Positions 35,326-43,907 of a stretch of 64,000 bases of DNA are shown piece after piece (the first letter of the stretch is position 1; each line of letters opens with the position of its first letter). A program made the translations under genes and the position numbers. Source of the stretch: Ignavibacteriota bacterium. Its GTDB lineage: Bacteria > Bacteroidota > Ignavibacteria > Tepidaquicellales > Tepidaquicellaceae. A model generated the notes under the pieces. It did not search any database and had not been told where the DNA came from. It saw nothing but the letters and a program-made list of their open reading frames with translations. Location of the stretch: contig JAPLFJ010000003.1 of assembly GCA_026390735.1 (NCBI GenBank), positions 1 through 64,000 on the forward strand, read 5' to 3'.

Positions 35326-36840
35326 TTAGTTGGCTATTCCAATTCTGGTTGGAGAAACATAACCTTTCTTTTTAACTGTTTGCATCTGTATTTCGTACTG
35401 CCTTATTAACCATTCCCTTTCAACAACGTTCTTTAACTTTTTAAGTTCTGCGAAACCTTCTTTAAGTGCGTCGAGTTTCTGGTACTTATAGAGAAGGTGT
35501 TTAAGGTACTTTGCAAAGTTAGTATGCCTTTCCATCAGCAGTTCATTACCTGCGCAATTAAGTTCGAGTGTTTTCTCGTGAATTTCAATCGTCTGTATAG
35601 CTTCTATCTTGTACTGAAGTTCATAGAAATTCTTAATCATCATCAGGTTAAAGTCCAGTTTGTAAGGAAGGTATTCCAGCGAAACCCTGATTAGATAATT
35701 GATTGAATCCTTCGAGCGGCTCTCTACGTTAGCAAGGTATGCAAGACCCATATTGTACATACACTCGGAGAGGTATTCAGGCAGTTCATCTTTGTATTCA
35801 TTGATAACTTTAAGTGCCTCGTTCTTCTTTCCGTTTCTAATCAGACCTATAACAACACTCCAGAACATTTCGTGTGTAAGATTAACGTTGGTCTTGGAAA
35901 TATAATATTTATTAAACAATATAGTTTTCTGGAGTTCAACCAATTCATCGAAAAATTCATTCTTTGCAGAAGAAAGGTTAATCTTATAAGTGCAGTAGTT
36001 CAGGAGGTTAGTAAAATGATAACTTCTTTCCTGCTGACTGAACTTTGTAAGATTGCTGTAAACCTGTTTCTTATACCTGAAATAATCATCGGATGCTTTT
36101 CCCGTAACGAGTTTGGTTGCGAGGTAATAGAGTGAAACGATAAGATGGTATTCGGTACCTTCAAGAACTTTAAGCATTTTCTCTATATCCAGAAGGTTTA
36201 CAATCTTATACAACTTATTTTTTTCGAAGTTATACTTAACATTTTCTGACTGAATAATCAGATTGTTGTAATAACTCATCATTTCAAGCAGGAAATAGGA
36301 CAGGAAGTTCACGGAAATGTTTTCCAGCACGCCATTTTCTGTTTCGAGTGTCTTTTCTTTCTCTAACGGCTGAAACTTTCTGAGGTAATTATATTTGTGA
36401 ATGTTAACCCAGTAATCTTCGTTGGCTTTTCCGACATCGATATAATTTTTGTCTTTAAGTTTCTTTTCCATATTCTCAATGTGATCAGCCAGCTGAGCGC
36501 TTAAGTTTCTATGCATAAGCTGCTGAGCAGTGAAAATATCGTGCATAAACAAATCTTCCTCGTATTTCTTCAGGGACAGAAATTCCTTCAGGACTTTTCC
36601 GAGCATTGCAATATTCTGCCTTGCTGTATTGGCATTACCTTCAGGACTTGCAGCAAATTTTATCTGTGTCAGAAGTAAATTCTCATCATACTTTTTCCCG
36701 GTGTTTCTTGTAATAACTTTATAGATACGATACATCTTTCCTGTATTTCTTAACTTGTGAAAAGTCAGGAAACTACGAAATTGTTTGTGGTCAAGTTTAG
36801 AAAACGACTTGATAATAGCAACAGAGGATAAATTTTCCAT
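35326..36840 (-). CDS. Helical-repeat protein of unknown function (paralogue of the gene at 42161)
   Basis: A 504-residue soluble, nearly all-helical protein without signal peptide. The opening (FSKLDHKQFRSFLTFHKLRN) and the following segment VLKEFLSLKKYEEDLFMHDI match the layout of the 503-residue protein encoded at 42161 (FSSEDYTQFEKFLKSPYYN, LSDLCVEFTKAEAFRNEKL). Both belong to a large family of uncharacterised Bacteroidota/Ignavibacteria proteins with an N-terminal helical domain and TPR-like repeats. The C-terminus is basic (VKKKGYVSPTRIGIAN). A role in protein interaction is inferred; nothing more can be said. Confidence 0.75.
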   Translation of the reverse strand: MENLSSVAIIKSFSKLDHKQFRSFLTFHKLRNTGKMYRIYKVITRNTGKKYDENLLLTQIKFAASPEGNANTARQNIAMLGKVLKEFLSLKKYEEDLFMHDIFTAQQLMHRNLSAQLADHIENMEKKLKDKNYIDVGKANEDYWVNIHKYNYLRKFQPLEKEKTLETENGVLENISVNFLSYFLLEMMSYYNNLIIQSENVKYNFEKNKLYKIVNLLDIEKMLKVLEGTEYHLIVSLYYLATKLVTGKASDDYFRYKKQVYSNLTKFSQQERSYHFTNLLNYCTYKINLSSAKNEFFDELVELQKTILFNKYYISKTNVNLTHEMFWSVVIGLIRNGKKNEALKVINEYKDELPEYLSECMYNMGLAYLANVESRSKDSINYLIRVSLEYLPYKLDFNLMMIKNFYELQYKIEAIQTIEIHEKTLELNCAGNELLMERHTNFAKYLKHLLYKYQKLDALKEGFAELKKLKNVVEREWLIRQYEIQMQTVKKKGYVSPTRIGIAN

Positions 36841-36947
36841 AATTATAAGAAATTAGTTTATGATTAATCTATATTATTATAAATTTAAGAGATAATTAAA
36901 CAATATTCAAAGGCATTATTTTTACAACAAATAATATTTTTTCAGCA

Positions 36948-39026
36948 CTATTTCAGCATCTTTCCGTTCTCCATCTCATACGATAATCTTGTTGCTTTAT
37001 AAATATTTTTGATGGCTTCAAGCAATCCTCTTGAATCAACTGCAACCGTTCTGTTGGATTCGGTTGTGTAAATATACCTTCCCGGAAGACTTTCTATATT
37101 ACCGTCAAAAACCAGTCCGACAACTTCAGCTTTAGTGTTAATCAAAGCACTTCCCGAGTTTCCGCCGATAATATCGTTAGTTGTGATTAAATTGTACGGA
37201 GTTTCCAGTTTGAAATCCTTAGGAATATTCTTCCATCTTTCAGGTAAGTTCCATGGGAATTTCTTTCCGTGCGAGAAATACCTGTCGTAAAGCCCGAAGA
37301 ACGTGGTGTTCGGCGGTGCCATAGTTCCGTTGTAACTGTAAGTTTTAATCGTACCGTCTGAAATCCTGAGAGTTAAAGTTGCATCGGGCGGAATAGATGT
37401 ATTGTATATTTCATACAGTACCTGACCGAGCATCTGCGAATTAACATCTATTCTTGCTTCGATTTCTTTTCTTTTAGCAGTAAGTTCATCGAGTTTACTT
37501 TTAGAAGCGAGTATGAATTTTACTAAAGGATCAGTGCTTGCCCTTAAATCCGACTCTGACATTTTCGCAAGTTTAAAAGCGCCGTCTTTGGATGTTGTGA
37601 GTGAATTACTCATTATAAAATCAACTGCAGCAGACTGACTGCTGCCGTTAAAGGCTGATTTAACTATTGTGTTTTCAGCGCCAAGGTTATCATAAATTAA
37701 CTGAACATCATAGACCAGAAGACCTTTATTGTAATCGGTATCGAAATTCTCATAGGCAGCGTTTAAGATTGAATCCTTTGTTTCTTTGCCTGAAAGTGTG
37801 TTGCGTAAAATTACTTTAGTTAAGGCAACAAACCTTGACTGGGAACGGTTGGAAATATCGTAACCTGTGAGTTCACTGTAAATCTTTCCGTATTCTGCGG
37901 ATGCAGATTCTATCTCATTCCATATATTTTCATATTTACCTTTCAGTTTCGGGTCTGCATTAACTTTTACTTTTATATTTTCCTCGAAATCCTTTTTTCT
38001 TTCCATCATTACTGCATCTTTCAATGCCTTGTCCTGCCCGATAAAAACTTTCTGTGAGTTCAGGTTACCGTATAGTGCATTCTGGTATGTTGATACTTTG
38101 TCAGGATTGTTTTTCAGGAACTCAGTAAGAAAACTTACCGAATAGTTAAGTGACGCAAGTCTTGCAGGGACTGTATAATCTCTTGCGAATATAAGTTGTG
38201 CCATTGTTTTCAGACGTTCAGTGCTGCCCGGATTACCAATCACGAAGAGTGCTTCGCCTTCTGATGCACCGTTCTTACTCCAGTTGAAATGGTGAGTTGA
38301 TTTCAACGGTTGTCCGTTATCATAGACTCTGAAGAAAGCACAGTCGAAATCATATCTCGGAAATGTGAAGTTATCAGGGTCACCGCCGAAACTTGCAATA
38401 ATATTTTCAGGAGAGAAAACCAGTCTTACGTCTGTTAATCTTTTATAACAGTAAAGCATATACATACCGCCGTTATAAAAAGTAATCACATTACACTTCA
38501 AACCCATTTCACCTGAATACTTCACTTCAATTTCTTTTATCTTATCGCTTTTAAGTTTCGATTTCTCTTCATTGGTTGAACCTGCGTCCATTGCAGAAGT
38601 GATTTCCTTTGTAACGTCTATAGTTTTCTGAAGCTGGTCAACCCATAGTCCCGGAACGGGTCTTTCGTCGCCGAGCTTCTCGGCGTAGAAACCAGTCTTG
38701 CTTAAATCCTCACCAGGTTTAGTTACAGAAGAGACGTATCCCCTGCCGCAGTGATGATTTGTCATCACCAGACCATCTTCGGAAATAAAGGAAGCAGAGC
38801 ATCCGTTACCGAAACGAAGTGCAGAAAGTTTAACGTCTTCAAGCCATTCGGAAGTAGCTTTAAAACCGTATGTCTTTTCAAAATACTCAACGGGTGCGTG
38901 TTCAAAAGTCCACATCTTACCGACATCGTAAATTTCGGATTTACTGCTCTGAGCAAAGCCGGTGTTTAATGTAAAGAGAAAAGCGACGAGTAAACCCAAG
39001 AAGGAAAAAGTAATTCTGGTTTTCAT
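36948..39026 (-). CDS. S46-family dipeptidyl peptidase (DPP7/DPP11-like)
   Basis: A 692-residue exopeptidase with signal peptide (to about residue 26). The chymotrypsin-like site is split by a helical insertion: VMTNHHCGRG carries the catalytic His at about 91-92, and GGNSGSALINTKAEVVGL carries the catalytic Ser at about 624. FGGDPDNFTFPRYDFD in the middle is also characteristic of S46. These periplasmic enzymes remove dipeptides from oligopeptides, feeding peptide catabolism in asaccharolytic Bacteroidota. DPP7 versus DPP11 specificity cannot be fixed here. Confidence 0.95.
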   Translation of the reverse strand: MKTRITFSFLGLLVAFLFTLNTGFAQSSKSEIYDVGKMWTFEHAPVEYFEKTYGFKATSEWLEDVKLSALRFGNGCSASFISEDGLVMTNHHCGRGYVSSVTKPGEDLSKTGFYAEKLGDERPVPGLWVDQLQKTIDVTKEITSAMDAGSTNEEKSKLKSDKIKEIEVKYSGEMGLKCNVITFYNGGMYMLYCYKRLTDVRLVFSPENIIASFGGDPDNFTFPRYDFDCAFFRVYDNGQPLKSTHHFNWSKNGASEGEALFVIGNPGSTERLKTMAQLIFARDYTVPARLASLNYSVSFLTEFLKNNPDKVSTYQNALYGNLNSQKVFIGQDKALKDAVMMERKKDFEENIKVKVNADPKLKGKYENIWNEIESASAEYGKIYSELTGYDISNRSQSRFVALTKVILRNTLSGKETKDSILNAAYENFDTDYNKGLLVYDVQLIYDNLGAENTIVKSAFNGSSQSAAVDFIMSNSLTTSKDGAFKLAKMSESDLRASTDPLVKFILASKSKLDELTAKRKEIEARIDVNSQMLGQVLYEIYNTSIPPDATLTLRISDGTIKTYSYNGTMAPPNTTFFGLYDRYFSHGKKFPWNLPERWKNIPKDFKLETPYNLITTNDIIGGNSGSALINTKAEVVGLVFDGNIESLPGRYIYTTESNRTVAVDSRGLLEAIKNIYKATRLSYEMENGKMLK

Positions 39027-39164
39027 AATGAATAATAAAAATTTATTAAATAGTGTGTAATATTACATATTTTATGGATTCGATTCAATGGTGAATAACA
39101 GTATTAAATTGAATGTTAAGAACCTTTATTGTATATTACGTCACATTTTTAATAAAAGTTTAGA

Positions 39165-40394
39165 ATGAAAAGAATATTTACTGTACTGATAATTGTGATG
39201 TTATCAGTATTAAATGTACAATCACAGACAAAGAAGTTTCTGTTCGACGCAACAAAATACCAGACAGCAGCAAATGCAGACTGGGTTATTGACGAAAATC
39301 TTTCAGGAAGCACTTATGTTACACCAAGATATCCGACCCCTTTGCAGTCGACAATTACATCAACGACTGCTGAAACTTACTGGACAGGCGCACTTTCTTC
39401 GTGGGGAATCGCACTCGTGAAACTTGGTCATCAGGTGGAATCGCTTCCTGTGGGAACGGCAATTACATACGGGAACGCAAGCAATCCTCAGGATTTATCA
39501 AACTATAATGTATTCATAGTAGACGAACCAAATTCACCTTTCACTGCCACAGAAAAGACGGCAATGCTGAATTTTGTTTACAACGGCGGCGGACTGTTTA
39601 TGATATCGGACCATAACAATGCAGACAGAAACGGAGACGGATGGGATGCACTTGCAGTGTGGAATAATTTTATGAGAACAAACTCGGTTGGTAATTTACC
39701 GTTCGGATTTAAGTTTGATTCATTGAGCTTTTCAGAGACTTCAAACAATGTTCTTTCTGCCTGGTCTTCAAACCCAATACTCAACGGACCACAGGGAGCA
39801 GTAAACCAGGTAATGTGGAGTGCAGGTACTTCAATGACTATTTATCCGGCAATAAATCCAAATGTTAAAGGACTTGTCTGGAGAACAGGTGTAGCACAAG
39901 GCTCAACAAGCCTTTTATGTATATCATCAACATACGGAACAGGCAGAGTGGTTGCATTTGGAGACAGTTCACCAGCGGATGATGGTTCAGGTTCACCGGG
40001 CCATACATTATACAACGGCTGGTTAGTAGATGCGGGCGGAAATCATGCAAGGCTTCACCTGAATGCATCATTATGGCTGGCAAAACTAACGGGAGTATCA
40101 GGAATAGAAGAAAACAATACACCAGTAAAGTTTTCGCTTGAACAGAACTTCCCGAATCCTTTCAACCCAACGACGAATATTAAGTATTCAATATCAAAAA
40201 GTTCAGACGTATCGGTAAAGGTTTTTGATATTGACGGAAAAGAAGTAGCAGAATTAGTGAATGAATTTCAGGTAAACGGAAGTTACAGTGTTAACTTCAA
40301 CGCAGCAAAGTACAACCTTGCGAGCGGAGTTTATTATGCAGTGCTGAACGCATCGGGCAACAAAGAAACGATAAAGATGCTGCTTACGAAATAG
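39165..40394 (+). CDS. T9SS-sorted secreted protein with GATase1-like domain
   Basis: A 409-residue protein with signal peptide (to about residue 21). Residues about 25-300 resemble a DUF4350/GATase1-like Rossmann fold: LSNYNVFIVDEPNSPFTATE, FVYNGGGLFMISDHNNADRNG and RVVAFGDSSPADDG. The last 85 residues are a T9SS type A domain (LEQNFPNPFNPTTNIKYSI to ETIKMLLTK), diverged from those of the array at 44-56 kb. Likely a surface or released protein; substrate unknown. The Asp-rich loop could bind calcium. A terminator follows at 40502. Confidence 0.85.
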   Translation: MKRIFTVLIIVMLSVLNVQSQTKKFLFDATKYQTAANADWVIDENLSGSTYVTPRYPTPLQSTITSTTAETYWTGALSSWGIALVKLGHQVESLPVGTAITYGNASNPQDLSNYNVFIVDEPNSPFTATEKTAMLNFVYNGGGLFMISDHNNADRNGDGWDALAVWNNFMRTNSVGNLPFGFKFDSLSFSETSNNVLSAWSSNPILNGPQGAVNQVMWSAGTSMTIYPAINPNVKGLVWRTGVAQGSTSLLCISSTYGTGRVVAFGDSSPADDGSGSPGHTLYNGWLVDAGGNHARLHLNASLWLAKLTGVSGIEENNTPVKFSLEQNFPNPFNPTTNIKYSISKSSDVSVKVFDIDGKEVAELVNEFQVNGSYSVNFNAAKYNLASGVYYAVLNASGNKETIKMLLTK

Positions 40395-40436
40395 AACAGA
40401 GCGCACAAAGAATGAAGAGAAGAACGCACACTGTAA

Positions 40437-40497
40437 AACATGATTAAAACTGATTATCACTGATTAAGAGATTTTTTAGGCTAAGAGCAAAAGATTT
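40437..40497. repeat. Degenerate dispersed intergenic repeat (element D, copy 2)
   Basis: AACTGATTATCACTGATTAAG is a pair of near-repeats of 'CTGATT', followed by TTTTTTAGGCTAAGAGCAAAAG. The second half matches the copy at 768-833 at the TTAGGCTAAGARCAAA word and, more loosely, the copy near 60059. Confidence 0.5.
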
Positions 40498-40501
40498 TCA
40501 T

Positions 40502-40528
40502 AAAAGCCGGTTAAATGCCGGCTTTTTT
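40502..40528 (+). terminator. Rho-independent terminator
   Basis: AAAGCCGG (40503-40510) pairs with CCGGCTTT (40518-40525) over a seven-base loop, ending in a run of six T. It lies between the plus-strand stop at 40394 and the convergent gene ending at 40550. Confidence 0.85.
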
Positions 40529-40549
40529 ATTGGCAATATTTAATGCGTG

Positions 40550-41305
40550 CTATACTAAACCATCATCATCGACAGGTTTTGACTGATTACCGGGCAGAAG
40601 CATATTTTCTGAAACAAAATATGTAATCTCCGAAAAGCCAGTATCAGAATACTCGTATTTATTCTTCAGTTCATTGAACTTAATCACTGCTACCATAGCG
40701 TGCCTTTTCTCTGCATAATCGGCATATTGTCTTGAAATACCATCATACCTTGAAATAATATGAATAAAGTCATCAGCAGGTTCTTCCTCTATCCTGTGAA
40801 CTCTAAAAGCAGAGTAAAACTCTTTTGGGAAAGTGGGATGAACAATCTTTTCAAATAATAGGAACAAAAACACATCATACGGCGGTTCAAGAACTTTCGG
40901 GTTTGCCCTGTTCAGTTTGAAATCAAAACTAACTCTGTAGTTATGAATCTCCACATTCTTAACTTCAAGTACATTATCGCTTTTGGGAGTGATACCGCAA
41001 CCAGGTAAAAGTTCTTCGTGTGTGACCAGCTTCGAATTGCGTTTAATTACTTTTGTATTATCATTCAGACCTTCTGCATCAACGGCTTTCCAGAAAGTAC
41101 GCAGTTCAGTATGTCTTCGGATTTCGTGACTGAACTGCTGTATTCTTTTGAACCTTACACGGTTATCCTTTGCAGCCTTAGTCTGATTAGCATTAATCTT
41201 TTCCGGCTTCCTGGAAACATATATCTCGCCGTACCTTTTCCTTGCGACAATGGTTCCGATTTTACCTCTGAGAAATCCTAACACACCACTATCAAAACGT
41301 GCCAT
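40550..41305 (-). CDS. DUF6266-like protein
   Basis: A 251-residue protein. The N-terminus MARFDSGVLGFLRGKIGTIV followed by ARKRYGEIYVSRKP resembles the DUF6266 opening (a Gly-rich 'GKVG.VV' stretch then an aromatic and 'RS.P'). The remainder is mixed alpha/beta with no recognised motif. Such proteins are frequent and unstudied in Bacteroidota. There is no signal peptide. The assignment rests on the first 60 residues. Confidence 0.6.
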   Translation of the reverse strand: MARFDSGVLGFLRGKIGTIVARKRYGEIYVSRKPEKINANQTKAAKDNRVRFKRIQQFSHEIRRHTELRTFWKAVDAEGLNDNTKVIKRNSKLVTHEELLPGCGITPKSDNVLEVKNVEIHNYRVSFDFKLNRANPKVLEPPYDVFLFLLFEKIVHPTFPKEFYSAFRVHRIEEEPADDFIHIISRYDGISRQYADYAEKRHAMVAVIKFNELKNKYEYSDTGFSEITYFVSENMLLPGNQSKPVDDDGLV

Positions 41306-41400
41306 AATAAATTGTTTATTTAATGTTAAAATACGAAAAAGAATATTAGGTTTGAATGAAATAATGCTGATGACGCGAAAATATTTTCCTTAAAAATGAC

Positions 41401-41431
41401 TTGACAAGTAAAAGATATTTTAGTATATTTG
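41401..41431 (+). promoter_or_regulatory. Bacteroidota-type promoter for an unassigned transcript
   Basis: TTG (41401-41403; also TTGACA), a 20-base spacer and TATATTTG (41424-41431) fit the consensus exactly. Transcription would begin near 41437. The nearest convincing plus-strand gene starts over 700 bases later. Confidence 0.65.
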
Positions 41432-41445
41432 TAATCATTCATAAT

Positions 41446-41497
41446 CAGAGGACAGCATCCTGAGAAGTCAAACTGACTGCTACTAGCCCTCTGACAG
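41446..41497 (+). ncRNA. Candidate structured RNA or 5' leader
   Basis: Just after the predicted start site, TCAGAGG (41446-41452) pairs with CCTCTGA (about 41490-41496). Enclosed are AGC/GCT and an AGTCA-AAC-TGACT hairpin, giving a nested two-stem fold of about 50 bases. No known riboswitch or RNA family is recognised. It could be the head of a small RNA or a regulatory leader. Confidence 0.35.
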
Positions 41498-41533
41498 ACC
41501 GAGAAACAACCCTTCAAAAAAAGAATCAGTAAA

Positions 41534-41710
41534 ATGGCGCAGTGGTGGCGCACACGTGACGCAGTTTTGGCGCAGATGTCTGCAATAAATTGGCGTAGAG
41601 CTAACTTTAAGAACACTAATAGCATACTAAGAACCACCTGGAAATGGCATACTTTTCACCTTATAATCCAAATGCAGGGCACAAAGAATTTACCGCTATA
41701 CAAGACTTAA
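41534..41710 (+). CDS. Weak 58-codon frame, Trp-rich, possibly not coding
   Basis: A frame starting MAQWWRTRDAVLAQ and ending MQGTKNLPLYKT follows the promoter and hairpin. It has five Trp in its first 40 residues and matches no family I know. An 11-base repeat runs through its 5' part. Because 11 is not a multiple of three, the repetition is in the nucleic acid and not in the peptide. That argues against a protein-coding role. Confidence 0.2.
   Translation: MAQWWRTRDAVLAQMSAINWRRANFKNTNSILRTTWKWHTFHLIIQMQGTKNLPLYKT
41535..41595. repeat. Phased 11-bp tandem repeat, core TGGCGCA
   Basis: TGGCGCA occurs at 41535, 41546 and 41568, with TGACGCA at 41557, giving four units at exact 11-base spacing. 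A partial TGGCG follows at 41591, two periods after the last. The spacing is about one DNA helix turn, so sites would lie on one face. It resembles an iteron or operator array; as RNA it would be a repeated UGGCGCA motif. Confidence 0.6.
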
Positions 41711-41963
41711 TATCTATTTTGTAACTTCATTATTTAGTTTACACCAGAGTACAGGAAGACTATTAAACGGGCAGCTTACTCAGGACAGAGCAGCGCAAAC
41801 CGAATATTCGCCGTGGAGGACATCAATTCCCCGGAGAGATTAACAAACCAGAAACAGTTACTGCAATTCCCAGCGAGACAGTTCTTGCGTTAAAAAAAAT
41901 AAACACTATTAAAAAATAATGTCTTGCAAATAAAAACAAATATTGATAACTTAAAACATCGGG

Positions 41964-41991
41964 AAAGTTTTTAAACAGAATTAAAAACTTT
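41964..41991. terminator. AT-rich hairpin, possible terminator
   Basis: AAAGTTTTTAA (41964-41974) pairs perfectly with TTAAAAACTTT (41981-41991) over a six-base loop. There is no G+C-rich stem or clear T-run after it, so termination is only possible. It lies between the phased repeats and the gene at 42161. Confidence 0.35.
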
Positions 41992-42160
41992 AGATATGAC
42001 AGGACACAATTGGGGTTGGGATTTAGAATGTAGATTCATGGAATCAGCGTTTTAAATTGTAACCCTTTTTGTGTTTAAAAGAGGATAGTAGACTTAACTA
42101 ATGTTAAATTTATTGTAAAGTATTAAACCCATATTTTTAAGAAATTACTTTGATATATAT

Positions 42161-43672
42161 ATGAAAATACCTGAGTTGTTTCACCATCTTGAATATTTTT
42201 CTTCTGAGGACTACACGCAGTTTGAGAAGTTTCTGAAATCGCCATACTATAATTCGATTAAAGCATATGGGAATATATTTACAATTATAAAGGATCACAA
42301 AAAATACGTAGAGGAAAAGAAATATTCCGAACTGAAATCTGCAATAGTAAAAGAGACAGGGTATTCGGAAAAGACAGTGAGTAAAAGTTTGTCACACCTG
42401 AGTGATTTATGTGTTGAGTTTACGAAGGCAGAGGCATTCAGAAATGAGAAACTAAAAGGTAATATAATACACGGGACATATTTGCTTCTGAAAGGAAATA
42501 TGGGACTCCTGAACAAAAGAGTCGGTATTTTAGAAGACATGCTTAAAGACCAGAATCATTATAATCAGGAAGTATTTCTGGATTTGTATGACTTTAATAA
42601 GTTGAAATATAATGTATTTCATTTTAGTGAGGAAAGTTTTGACCCTATTTCAAAACTTGAGAATAAAAAGAGATATACTATTGAATCTTCAAGTAACCTG
42701 ATAGTATTCACTCTCGCATCGCTTACAATAAACCTGATAAATTACGTATTGCAATGTGACGGTGATGATAAGGAGCAGAGTAAATACACTTTTAACCTGG
42801 AAAAGATGTACGGAATTATGCAAACCCCCGAATATAAATCTTACAATAGCTTTCAAAAGACTACAATAACTTTATTCTATAAAATATATAAATTGTTCAG
42901 TGATATAAGAAATGACGGATTATATATAGATTATAAAAAGTACTTCAATAAAGTAAAAGGAATGTACAGCGATGAATTTAAGATAACGAACATTAACTTG
43001 CAAATGACATATTCTGCAATGCGTTCAAGAGTATTGGATAAAGAAAAGCTTTTCTTTAATGAATCATTCAATTTGCTCTACGAATATTTAGACGGCAATT
43101 ATTACAAAACGGACAAAGTTGAATTTCTTCATCCCACTTTATACAGGAATTACGTAATAAACTGTGTGCACAGAAAAGAAAAGGAAATGCTGAAAAGACT
43201 TATCGATAAACAAACTGATAAATTAAACCCATCGGACAGAATCAACATGAAGAACTTTGCGATGGGATTTTATTGCCTTCTTAACAAACAATTTGACCAT
43301 GCGTTAAGACATATAAACAGATTGGATATACAAAGATTCTTTTATAAGATTGACATTCAGACATTAAAGATAAAATTGTTTTACGAAAAGAACGATTTAG
43401 TAGAGATGAAAAACATAATTCATAATTTTAAAGAATATCTTCTTGAAAACAAATCCGCGGTAAAGCATGAAGAAGCAAAATATTTTGCAATGCTAAAGAA
43501 CTTAGAACTCCTTATTCTTGAAAGAAACAAATATGAGAAGAGGAGCAATATTAGCGGAATAGAATTTCTGAGGAAGAAAATTGAAAGAGAGCCGGGATTT
43601 AATATTCGCTCATGGGTAATGGAAAAAATTGACGAATTTATAAAAGATCATTACAAGAGAAACAAAACATAA
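42161..43672 (+). CDS. Helical-repeat protein of unknown function (paralogue of the gene at 35326)
   Basis: A 503-residue soluble helical protein. The start MKIPELFHHLEYFSSEDYTQ and the segment FEKFLKSPYYNSIKAY fit the N-terminal signature of a large uncharacterised Bacteroidota/Ignavibacteria family ('FLRSPYFN'-type). The remainder is made of helical pairs resembling TPRs and ends in basic residues (KDHYKRNKT). It shares length and layout with the minus-strand protein at 35326-36840 but is clearly diverged. It lies directly before the T9SS array, with no obvious operon link. Confidence 0.75.
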   Translation: MKIPELFHHLEYFSSEDYTQFEKFLKSPYYNSIKAYGNIFTIIKDHKKYVEEKKYSELKSAIVKETGYSEKTVSKSLSHLSDLCVEFTKAEAFRNEKLKGNIIHGTYLLLKGNMGLLNKRVGILEDMLKDQNHYNQEVFLDLYDFNKLKYNVFHFSEESFDPISKLENKKRYTIESSSNLIVFTLASLTINLINYVLQCDGDDKEQSKYTFNLEKMYGIMQTPEYKSYNSFQKTTITLFYKIYKLFSDIRNDGLYIDYKKYFNKVKGMYSDEFKITNINLQMTYSAMRSRVLDKEKLFFNESFNLLYEYLDGNYYKTDKVEFLHPTLYRNYVINCVHRKEKEMLKRLIDKQTDKLNPSDRINMKNFAMGFYCLLNKQFDHALRHINRLDIQRFFYKIDIQTLKIKLFYEKNDLVEMKNIIHNFKEYLLENKSAVKHEEAKYFAMLKNLELLILERNKYEKRSNISGIEFLRKKIEREPGFNIRSWVMEKIDEFIKDHYKRNKT

Positions 43673-43907
43673 AGACTGAAGAAAGTAGAAACAGAAGAAA
43701 ATAAGAATTAATTATTATACAGTATGTGGTAATGATGGTAATATCGAGATGATGGTTAATAAGCTATAATAACATATAATTAGATGAGAGTAATAAAAGC
43801 AAAAAAACTCTAAAGAGGTAAAATAGGTCTTGAAAAAAGTTTGGAAATTAAATATATAATTATTATTATCCGAGAAATTCATTGATTAATTTAAAAATTA
43901 AAAGATT

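Larger units (their letters stand above)
41306..42160 (+). other. Gene-poor 855-base region with promoter, hairpins and phased repeats
   Basis: The largest gap between genes in the window. It contains a consensus plus-strand promoter (41401-41431), a hairpin soon after the predicted start site, an 11-base phased repeat array (41535-41578), a weak 58-codon frame and a long AT hairpin (41964-41991). The part from 41446 to about 41640 is visibly richer in G+C than the flanks. It encodes no protein I recognise. Confidence 0.6.

Noticed and set aside
41446-41710. tmRNA, 6S RNA, RNase P RNA or SRP RNA
   Set aside because: I looked for a tRNA-like T-arm and tag frame, the RNase P core (GAGGAAAGTC), SRP loops and a long closed duplex and saw none.
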